In this document: positions 43,074 through 55,000 of the stretch, piece by piece
Layout: every line of letters starts with the position of its first letter
Numbering within the stretch: position 1 is the first letter of the stretch
DNA from: Leuctra nigra
Lineage: Eukaryota > Arthropoda > Insecta > Plecoptera > Leuctridae
DNA: 64,000 bases
Reading direction: 5' to 3'
NCBI GenBank assembly: GCA_934045905.1
Contig: OW203768.1
Coordinates: forward strand, 26,627,060-26,691,059
Notes under the pieces: model-generated
What the model saw: the letters and a program-made list of their open reading frames with translations, nothing else
Told to the model about the DNA's origin: nothing
The model's database searches: none
Position numbers and translations under genes: made by a program

Positions 43074-46000
43074 AGAGGTCCGTGCCAAAAGAGCCAAAAG
43101 GAGACGCTCGCTTCGCTCGCTCAAAAATCGATGGATCACGAAATTAACCCTTTGTGGGTGGGGGTGGGGGTGGGGGAGACCTAAAGGTTTCGATATCTGT
43201 ACAATAGCCCATACTAGCTAGAAAAAAACGGTTTCTTGCACATACTAAAAAAATATGCTCTTTTTGAAATAAAATACGAGAACTCCATAAAATGCCGCTA
43301 TCATGGATAAAAAGAGTTTATTTTTAATTTTTCGTAAAATTTAGTAAATTTGATAAGCACTACAAAAAAGTTAATTTGACAAAATATATAGCCCTAAATC
43401 CAATAATAAAATTGGTAATGTGCATATTCTCTGTATCTCTATCAGTTCTCCCTAAAACTTCATTTGTGTGTTGATAAAACGTCCTAAGATAGGGATTTTA
43501 GCATGTTATTGAGCGAGCGACTCCTTTTGGCTTTTTTTTGGCACGGACTTCTGTTTTTTTCTGTTACTGCCGTTATACAGGTCACAGTTTTTCTTCGATC
43601 GAGCTCAAATTTTGCACACATTTTCGGACCATCTCTGGGCGTTGCAGACCCTAATTTTTTTTAATCCACTGATTGGTTGAATTTTAAAAGAGTTATCATT
43701 CGATTGGTTGGTCCGATTAATTTTAAATTTTGACAAGTTATTACGACCAACAATGTCCCCTCATAGTTTCAGCCAAATCCTCCCATTAGTTAAAATTTAA
43801 AACCATATATCCCGTGTTTTTTAAATTTAAACTAGAACCGGTTGACCGATCAACTTAAAACTTTGCATGGTCATTGGGACCAACATAATCTGTATTTTTG
43901 ACTATTTTCAGCCAAATCTGTGTTTAAATCCAAAAGTTATTGACAGTTTACGGACATTTTGCGTGTTGGCTGTCAAATTTCTCGAATTTCATTTCACGGC
44001 AGCCTCGACTCTTCAGTCCAAGGTAGTTAGAACAAAAACATTCAAACATGAAACTGATATGCCCGTCTAGCAGATCGATCTGATATTGTGTACACACACT
44101 AATATCCTGTGAGTGGTCCCAGGTATATTTTTTGAACGAGATCCTGTGATTTTTAAAAATTAACAAGAACCGTTTATCGATCAACTTATAAAACTTTGCA
44201 TGGTTATTGGGAAATATTTTTGGAATTTTTTAAAATTTTCATACGACTCGTATGAAAATTTCCAAAAATTCCTAAAATATTTCCATTTTTGATAGACAGA
44301 ATTTCGGTTCGAGGTGTTGCGCTTATCCGTGCTCGCTCATCAACGCGTTATACAAAGCGTTTTCCTTGTTTTACTTCAGGAGGCGGTGACTCGATACCTT
44401 TGCAGTGAACGAAGATTGACCAAAATAGCCAATTTATCATTATTTTTAAACTGCTGTGCGCAAAATAACGGAATGTTAACGCGTCTCATCCAAGATGGCG
44501 GCATAATTTTGGGATGCCGTTATTATTTTCGAACAGAGCACAGTTTTATACCCCACACATCCTGACACATCGTTAACAAAAACAATAAGTTGACAAAAAA
44601 TTTATAATTTCACTGAAATACAAATTTTTTGCACTTTGGACAACCCTAGCGCCCTCTGCCAATTGTAACAGCCCTCACTATAAAAAGATATGAAGATAGT
44701 AGACACGTCATTGTTATCTTTTTTATATTATTTTGAAGAGTACTGAAGAGATTGGTGAATTGCCATTTCATTGCTAGTTCTAGGTTTGAAGTTACATTAC
44801 AAATTTCTGATTCATCAAATAATGAAAAATTTACATTTTGATAACTGTATTATTTGTTTTGACTTCTATGACATACATCAAATGGACAGACAGTTTCATT
44901 CAAGTAATGACTAATGCAAAATGTTATCCTCTTCTTTAACAAATCCTTACAATGATTCTACTTGAAGGGATTTTCTTCAATGCTTGCTGGTTCGTCCGTG
45001 TTCTCCAACCTTGCAATGTCCACCTTCAGCAACTACCTCAACAGCCAGTCATTTCTCAATATCACGATAGAAGAGTTTTTCTGGGGATATGATGACCCTT
45101 TTATTGCTCTTGGAAGTAAACTCGCTCCCAGTTGGATCAGCTTCACCAAGTTAGGAGTGATTGACAGGGTGAGTAATGAGTCTAAAGCCCGTTTACATGG
45201 ATTTGACAGGGTGAGTAATTTAGAGCCCGTTTCCATGGTATTGACAGGGTGAGTAATGAGTCTAGAGCCCGTTTCCATGGTATTGACAGGGTGAGTAATG
45301 AGTCTAGAGCCCGTTTCCATGGTATTGACAGGGTGAGTAACGAGTCTAAAGCCCGTTTCCATGGTATTGACAGGGTGAGTAATGAGTCTAGAGCCCGTTT
45401 CCATGGTATTGACAGGGTGAGTAATGAGTCTAGAGCCCGTTTCCATGGTATTTACAGGGTGAGTAACGAGTCTAAAGCCCGTTTCCATGGTATTGACAGG
45501 GTGAGTAATGAGTCTAGAGCCCGTTTCCATGGTATTGACAGGGTGAGTAATGAGTCTAAAGCCCGTTTCCATGGTATTGACAGGGTGAGTAATGAGTATA
45601 AAGCCCGTTTCCATGGTATTGACAGGGTGAGTAATGAGTCTAAAGCCCGTTTCCATGGTATTGACAGGGTAAGTAATGGGTCTAAAGCTCATCTTCCATG
45701 GTATTGACAGGCTAAATAATGGGTCTAAAGCCTGTCTTCCATGGTATTGACAGGCTACGTAATGAGTCTAAAGCCCATCTTCCATGGTATTGACAGGCTA
45801 AATAATGGGTCTAAAGCCTGTCTTCCATGGTATTGACAGGGTAAGTAATGGGTCTAAAGCCTGTCTTCCATGGTCGCGTGTTTTCGCCGCAGTTGCCGCC
45901 GAAATGGTCTCTCAACCAATCAGCGCTCGAATCGCAGCAACAGGTGACGTCACGCGAATCCCAGAAAAAACACTCCGTGTAAAAAAGGCAGCCAAGTCTC

Positions 46001-49000
46001 TTTACTTTAAAAAAATTCAACACCGAAAAGGAGTGATATCAAAAAAGGAGCCAAGTCAATGACATTTCAAAATATTTAATCGTATTTTTGAAATACTAGG
46101 AAAACGCTCAGTGTAACGCGTTGATGAGCGAGCACGGGTACGTGCAAATTCTCGAACCGGAAATGCGTACACAACGCACAGAAAACATATACATCCATAT
46201 TGAATTGATTATGATATCAACTTAAAAGTGTATGCTTTTCATCGAAACTTTTAAATAGCATCTAAGCACCTGGTTCCTAAAGCAAATCAGAATCAATTTT
46301 CAATTGGCACTGGAAAACATTCATTTCGATACTTCATTACTGACAGATATTAAAAATGTAAATAACTTCATACGTTCTGCACTGATTGGGATGAAATTTT
46401 GTAAAATAAGAGACAATATTGGTCTTAATGATCATGCAAAATATGAGTTTGATCAGAAATATCGAAGACCGTTTTCATTTTTCAGCCTATCAGGAGATAT
46501 TTATTTAAATTTTAACCAATAATTGGATTTCAAAAAAAAATATGGTATGCAAACAGAGAAGGTTGGTTTAACATGTGTACAACATTTCAGCTCGATCAAA
46601 GAAAAACTCTGACCTGTATAGCCAAAATATGAGTTTGATCAGATTTATCGAAGACCAGTTTCATTTTTCAACCTGATGATGGTAGGTTGAAATTTTTTCA
46701 ACTTCAATTTTTTCAACTTTTTTCTACTTTTTTCAACTTCAATTTACTTTAAAAAAATTAGGTGTCAGCAAACAGAAAAGGTTGTCTCCACATGTGTGCA
46801 AAATTTCAGCTCGATCGAAGAAAAACTCTGACCTGTATAGCGTCAGTAAACGGGGGAAAAAAACAAAAAAAAACAGAGGTCCGTGCCAAAAGAGCCAAAA
46901 GGAGACGCTCGCTTCGCTCGCTCAAAAAGTATAAATACCGAGAAAAACTTTAAAAAAGGACTTGGCGCATCGCTTTTTTAAAGACCTCATTCAATACTAA
47001 AAGTGGAAAGAAATTTAAAGTAGGTACATTTTCCTCTTTCTATTAGAGCCAGAATCTATGAATCAAGCTACTTTTAGTAATGGCTATATTATAGTTTTGT
47101 CAATGGCGATAGTAGAAATATTTCATGCTGTAATAGATAAGTAATATAAGGGTGGAATAATTAAATAACAATTGGAAGTGATAGCTTCACTAGTGGGCTC
47201 AACATATTCTTATAGCACTGTTAATATGGTGATATTAGAAGGGTATCTTTTCATAATTTGATCTTGCCTGAAGGAAATCATGAAACGTAGTCAAATAATT
47301 ACTAACTATCTTTGGAACACTATTATATATTTTTGAAGTGTCAAGTGTATAAAGTTAAATTTTTTAATATAAATTCAATGTGACTATGTACTTTGTGAAA
47401 TGTTTTGTTATAAAATGTGGATTAATAGAAATGCATTTCATGATGAGAAGGTTTAACGCATGAGACTTAATTATGTTGACCACGACACAATATTACGAAG
47501 ATAACTAACTATTGTGTTTTTATAGAAAACATAGCAAAAGTTTTCATCGCGTACGTACATATTCTAATAGAAAATATTTTACAGTAGGTATGTATAATAT
47601 GTAATTGAAAGATGTTTCCCTATTATTCTAAAAATTCTAAATGACGGTTGTATATAAATGGCATATGCTTATGACCCGAAAAATGTCTTTAAAAAACGAT
47701 GCGCCAAGTCCTTTTGTAAAGTATTTCTCGTTATTTATACTTTTATTTCAAAAATACGATTAAATATTTTGAAATGTCATTGACTTGGCTCCTTTTTTGA
47801 TATCACTCCTTTTCAGGGTTGAATTTTTTTAAAGTAAAGAGACTTGGCTGCCTATTTTACACGGAGTGTATTTTTCTGGGATATCACTTCTTTTGTTAGT
47901 TTATTCATACAGCTTGTAGCACATGTCCGAGCAGGGACTAATTTCTTTAAAAATATACGCCTCAACCGATTTGGTTACTTAGAAAATAGAAAAGTTGCGT
48001 TTGGTATAAGATGAAAATGATTATGCAAGAAGAATAATTAGCTTAAGTTTTGTTACAATCGATCCAGCCGTTTTCTATATATGACGTCACTTCCGGTTTT
48101 GAAATAGCGGCCGATTATAATGTCGTCTTGAAGTCATAATCATAAGTCCTACATAATTGCACAGTTTTGTTGCAATCGGTACAGACGTTTTCGATATATG
48201 ATGTCACTTTCGGTTTTAACAATGGCGGCCGAAAATAATGTCGTATTTAATCCATAATTATAAGTCCTACATATTTCCAAAATTTTGTTGAAATCAGGAC
48301 AGCCGTATTCGATTATGACGTCACTTCTGGTTTTAACAATGGCGGCCGAAAATAATGTCGTCTTTAATTCATAATTATTAGTCTTACATATTTCCAAAAT
48401 TTGGTTGCAATCGGTACAGCGGTTTTTGATATATGACGTCACTTCCGGTTTGACAAAGGCGGCCGAAAATAATGTCGTCTTTAATTCAAAATTAATAGTC
48501 CTACATATTTCCAAAATTTGGTTGCAATCGGTACAGCCGTATTCGATATTTATTTATTTATTTTGTCTTTTGTTGATTGCACAACGATACATACAAAGTA
48601 CAATCAATATGGCGAGGTGCCACCTCAGTGGCTCTTCCACCTAACCATAATTACAGGTACAATACACATATATGACGTCACTTCCGGTTTTAACAATGGC
48701 GGCCGAAAAAAAAGTCGTCTTTAATTCATAATTATTAGTCCTACACACTTCCAAAATTTGGTTGCAATCGGTACAGCCGTTTTCAATATAAGACGTCACT
48801 TCCGGTTTTAAAAATGGCGGCCGAGAAAACTGCAACCTTGAATTTATAATTATTTACAAAGTAAGTTTACTAAATATCTATTTCAAAGTATAAAGTTGTG
48901 AATTTAGTGTCAATTATCATATTTATGACGTCATTTAGCATATTTATGACGTCATTTCCGGTATAGGTAATAAGAAAACAATCAGTTGATACTTTATGAA

Positions 49001-52000
49001 CGACCATCTGAATTCATAATCCCTATATTTCCGTAAAATCGGTCATGCCGTTTGTAATATATGACGTCACTTCCGGTTTCATTTAGTGGTTCCTGCCGCC
49101 ATTTCCGGTACCGTTAATTCGTTTATTCATTTTTCACAATTGATTTTTCAAATAAATTGCAGAATGAATACGCAGGAGCTAGTTCAGTTGCCAACGGTAC
49201 AGGCGTTTTAGATATATGACGCCACTTCCGGTTTCAGATATGACGTCACTTCCGGTTTAAAAATGGCGTCACAAAAATCACAAGGGGCAAGGTATCATCA
49301 GACTCTAAAAGTGCACATGTGGTAAAAATTTCAGATCGATCGGTTGAGCCGTTTAGGCTGTGGCCCTGTCAACAGTGTTTCCTGATATCTGAATCATCAG
49401 AAGATACCTTTGAATAGGGGTGTAATTTCACTGTTTTCACGGCCCTCTTGCTCGCAAATGACATAACCTATTGTTCCCAAATTTGGTATATGTAGTGGTA
49501 TATGTAAGATATTTCGCAACAATGTGAGATTTTCCAATTTTAGTATCCAGTAGGCCGAAAATGCCATGACGAGAAGGTATAGACTTTATCAGATGATGCC
49601 ATCACCTTTTTTTCAGACAATCCATTTCTTTCAAATACTGTTTTGTGAATTGTCAATTGTATACGTATAGTGTCTTGCAGAATTGTTGAACAGTTTCCAA
49701 TATGTCAACACGGGAATCAGGAAGTCAGCTGTAATAATACGAAGCATGGTTTGGTTTGTCGATGGTGTGTAAGCTCATATCTCATGACTGTAGGTACATT
49801 ATCGGCAAGATAATATGGATTTTGCAAAACTTTTTCATCACCCAACTTGACACAGTGCGAATTGATTTGTATCTCTTACATGTTCTTTTGAAGAGAAATT
49901 TTTTACTCAATTTAAATTCAAAAAATATTCATGCAGAATAATTTACCTATTTGACTGTCAATTACTCTTCTATACATGTTCATTTGAAAAGTGTAAACGT
50001 GTCTTCTGTAGCTACTAGCCGAGGGCGAGAGCACGGAGACAATGTACACCAACGACGAGCCAACGGCCAACAGAGAGCCGTTCTCGCTCGACAATATGAA
50101 TGGTAGTCCAGGCATGAAGCACTGGGGCTACGTCACTGAAGACAACACGACGCATAAGAAATGCAACACTCTTAAAGGCGTCGCGATGGATGGAATTATA
50201 TTTAAAAGGTTGGTGGAAATGATCAATTTGTACACAAAAAGAACACTATCATTGGGCGTGTTTACTACCACGTTTGCTCTCAGAATCGAACATTCCAAAA
50301 TATTTATTTTTTGAAATTATCATCATTATTTACTTTTACCAACATTTAACCTATATTTAAGTTTAAAAGAATCATAAAATGTCATTTAACTTGCAGCTCC
50401 TTTCTTATAACGAGGTTTCAAATTATTGCCTTCCGAGAATGAACAAAACTGTAACGCAGGAGGTAGTATAGGGAATCATTTCGTGTTTGGTTTATAACTT
50501 TTAAAATAGCACACGTTGGTATTGTTTTAATTTTTTTCTAAAAGAATGTCCAACTATCAGAAAATAAGTTTTTTGTTCAAAGTTGGGACAACATAAAAAT
50601 TAGATCTTCATTCTTAACCTAAATGTGACAAGATTTTACTTCTCTGCCATAAGATAACATGGGGAAGAATAATCAATTTATCTCATAAACTGGACATAGG
50701 AAGTGTTACATTTTTTCAAGGATTGTGTATATGGCATGATTATCAATAAGTAGACAAAAAATAATGAAGATCTGAGACCATGCCCGATTGGCTGAGCCAC
50801 ATTAAGAATTAATGGCAATGCTAGATTTGGACATGCCAAACATTCTTTTCTGTTGCATGCAAGATGGCAGTGCACTATTGTATTTTAAACGTCTTGTATA
50901 TAATAGGGTATAGAGCATTATAAGGGGGTCAGAGGCAAAACGTAGCCTTTTCCAAAAATATAATTTTTGAGTTCGATACGTGATACAGTTTTTAATTCTC
51001 TATCTTCTAAATACAATGTCAAATTCAAGAAAAATTATCTTTCCTTTCAAAACGTGGATAAGTAATTGAAAACTTAATTCGCAGGATAATTCAATAGGAA
51101 ATGCAAGTGGTTTTTCCCTCTTTTTTTCGATTTTATTTATGTGGAGATGGCTAAGATTTTGAGTTTGACCCCTCATTTAATTTCTTAATATCAACCCAAA
51201 CTCTTGAGTTGCATTTTAATACCTATGTAATCCTTTTATGTTAAACAATGAACTAATACTGCTATACAGGGATAGATAACGCCGTATCAATTACATGCTA
51301 ACGACAGTCCCTATCCGTGTCCTGTTTTCAAATACTAGGAAAACGCTCTGAGTAACGCGTTGATGAGCGAGCACGGATACGCAGAACACCTCGAACCGAA
51401 ATTCTGTCTATCGAAAATATCATTAAAAGCCAATAATTCTTGAATTTCGTCAGACTTGAATAAAAATCTCTAAATATTCCTAAAATGTTAGTATCAATCT
51501 TTATGATTGAACTGTTCCTTGTTAATATTCAAAAATCACAGGATCTCTTTAAAAAAAATACCTGGGACCACTCAAATCATATGATATTAGTGTGTACACA
51601 ATATCAGATCAATCTGTTGAACGGTCATAATTAGTTTCATTTCGTTTGAAACTTTCTGACCTAACTACCTTGCCTTGAACTGAAGATTCGAAGTAGCCGT
51701 GAATTTGACAGCTAACACGCAAAATGTCCCTACAATTACAAAATCTTTTGAAAATAACGACAGATTTGACTGAAAATTGGCAAAAATACCTTAACCTCTT
51801 CATGCATGAATTAAAATTTTCTGGCAAAAATTGAAAATAAAAATAAAGTAGGGTGGATTTAATGCTAGCTTTCAATAAATTATGAATTCATAAGTAAAAA
51901 AAAATTCTAACTGCCTAAAAAACACAAAAAAATTTGGTGACACAATTGTGACTAGCATGCATGTAGGTACCAAAGAAATATATTTTAAATATTGGAATTT

Positions 52001-55000
52001 TGCTTTTTTGCATTTTTTGGGGGAAAATTATGACATTATTTGGTTGATATCTCAGTCTTTCACTTTGCTCCATACAATCCGGCCACACCGACTCTGCGCA
52101 TTTCTTGCACGAGTAGAGCGTGCGACGCTCGCACAACGAATCGTGGCACAGGGATTGATGTTTCTTGTTCATTTGTTTGGGAAAATGTCTGTGGTTGTCA
52201 CTGCGAATTTCCTTGACGAATTCCAGTCCCACGTTGTCGGCAGCCAATCCCACGTTGATAAGGTCCTATTCCACGTTGTCGAGATCTCAACCCACGTTGA
52301 CGAGCACGCCCGCGTTGAACGGTCCACGTCCGCGGAGAGTATTCATAGGGCTGGATGAACAAGGCTCATCAATTGCTACATTATCCTCTTCATTGGAACT
52401 GTTGTCTGAACTGGATCTGTCGTCGTCTTGGAAAACTGTGGCTCTGATCGAAGCTGACGTATCGTCAGTAACGTAACGTCGTCGTCTTCGTCAGATACTC
52501 ATCGGAATCAAGAGCTTGTAATATTTCGCTATTGTCTAATTACCGGGGCTTTATTCAAAACAAAAAAACAGCAAATATAAGCTCTCTAAAAAGGCTAAGA
52601 AGTACAGTAATCTCAATGCATGAAAAGTAGGGTTATGTTTTATGAAAACAAAAGTGCATGGTCCTCACATTTGTGAGCTCACACAATTTGAAGTTTATAG
52701 CTAATTACTAATATATTTCATAGCTCAGATTATTTATTTATATGCTGATAACATTATTAGAAGTACACAAAAATTTTATTTATCTTGATTTGGCTCCAAA
52801 ATTGACAGTAGCAAAAGATTGAAAATCTGGTTGTCTCAGTGCTAAAAATCAGGAGTACCACCTCGAATAAAGTTTTATTTTAGAAGAAGCAGTAATGTGC
52901 TGCCCCTAGCGGATCATTTGATAATTACGTACAAGCTACAAACGTGACTTCCATGCATTTCAATATCAAATAAGTATGAGTAAAGGAGAGTGGTGTACTG
53001 AAATGCATAGAGCTCACAAACGTGACTGTTATGCATGAAGAGGTTAAATGTTGGTACCAATGACCATGCAAAGTTTTTAGTTGGTCGGTCAATCGGTTCT
53101 AGTTTAAATTTCAAAAATCACAGAAAAAAATGGTTTCAAATTTGAACCAATGGGAGGATTTGGCTGAAATTTATTATGATTGGGTACAATGTTGGTTGCA
53201 ATGACTGTGCTAAATTTCAAATTGATCAAACCAACCAATCGAAATATAATTTTTTTAAATTTGAACCAATCAGGGGATTTCAAAAAAATTAGGGTCTGCA
53301 ACGCCCGGAAATGGTCAGGACATGTGTGCAAATTTTCAGCTTGATCGAAGAAAAACTGTGATTTGTATATCGTCAGTAACAGAAAAAAAACACACAAAAA
53401 AAACAAAAACAGAGGTCTGTGCCAAAAGAGCCAAAAGGAGACGCTCGCTTTGCTCCCTAAAAAATTCACAGAAATAAAACATGGCCGACCACTAAAAGCC
53501 AAATATTATGAGTTTTCTTGTCAAGCTGACACAATGCCTACACCAATATATTACCAAAACATGATGTATAAAGGAGCGCCAATACAATATCGGCTTAATT
53601 AAACCAGACAAACCTTAATAAACAGCTTATGTACAGAGAAGAACATGTCAACATGAAGGCGGGTTTTCAGATTCTTAAATATGAACGGAAAAATTTAATA
53701 GTTTCATTCTGATGTCTTGCTAATTTACATATTTACTCTCTGCTTCATGGGCAATTAAATAAACACTGATTCTTCTTCTTTGGCGTGGGAGTATTCACAG
53801 TATTGTCAGTTATTTTACGGATGAAGAAACAATTAAAGAAAATCACAATATATACGACAAAAGCACGTAAAATATGACAAAACATTTTTGTATCAGCTGT
53901 TTCAATGAAGTGACTTTCAGAAGGCTGTGGTTTATATTACTTTTACTGCATGCATGAAAACTGCATGAAAACGAAAGTAGAAATGTTTAGAAGGCTAAGG
54001 TGAACCGGATAGTTCAAATGAAACGCGAAGTTATCTATCCCTGTATAGCAGTATTAGTTCATGGTTAAACTGTATAATTACAATTTCTTAATTTTAATGC
54101 AAGGACATCACATTACTTAATTTATCTTCTTTTTTTTCTCTTGACATACATTTCAACAGCAACGACAAAACTTCAATCTGTTGTGAAAACAATAAGATAT
54201 ACATAACAGTATTTAAATTTTTAGGATTACATTGATTAATCATGTTGCTTGGGATATTTAATAAGCTTGAAATATTGTGCAAAAGCGATTGATTTTACAA
54301 TTTTACAATTTAAAATTACTGATGCGAAAAGAACTCTGTCACTCTGAAGTACGTCAATTTCATTACCGATGCCTCTTGTTGGAATGAAAACTCTCTAGAC
54401 GAGTGATGTTTCAGGAATCTGACTCCGGCGGACTCCTTCCTCGTATACAGGAAGCCATTTTGTCGCTTGATCCGTGTGGTCTACGATCGCTGTGACATCA
54501 GTGAGGCAGGAATACCAACCTACATGATGAAACTTCCCAACTCTCTTGACGAGTGATGTTTCAGGAATCTGACTCCGGCGGACTCCTTCCTCGTCTACAG
54601 GAAGCCATTTTGTCGCTTGATCCGATTGGTCTACGATCGCTCTGACATCAGCAAGACAGGATTACCAACCTACAGGATGAAACTACCCGATGATGTATTC
54701 GACAACAGCAGCCCGGAGAACAGCTGCTATTGCCAACCTGACAAAGAACCGTGCTTACCTCGTGGTCTGTCTGACATCACCCCATGTTATTACGGTGAGT
54801 GGATGATGGAATGAACAGAGAAATGAATTAAATTGGTAAAAGAATGGGCTTATTGAGCGAACGACTTCTTTTGGCACTTTTGGCACGGACCACAATTTTA
54901 TTTTTGTTTCTGACGCTATGCAGGTCACAGTTTTTTTTCGATCGAGCTGAAATTTTGCAAACATGTACGGACCATTTCTAGGCGTTGCACACCCTATTTT

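Larger units (their letters stand above)
51335..53460 (-). mobile_element. Helitron-like element with piggyBac insert
   Basis: The 3' end (CTAG, minus strand) is at 51335 and the decayed 5' end (AGCAAAGCGAGCGTCTCC) near 53460. The body phrases match other copies. A piggyBac-type element occupies 51795-53043. Confidence 0.7.

Noticed and set aside
45033..45692. 219-codon minus-strand frame
   Set aside because: It is the shadow of the SCARB donor array and exon 5.
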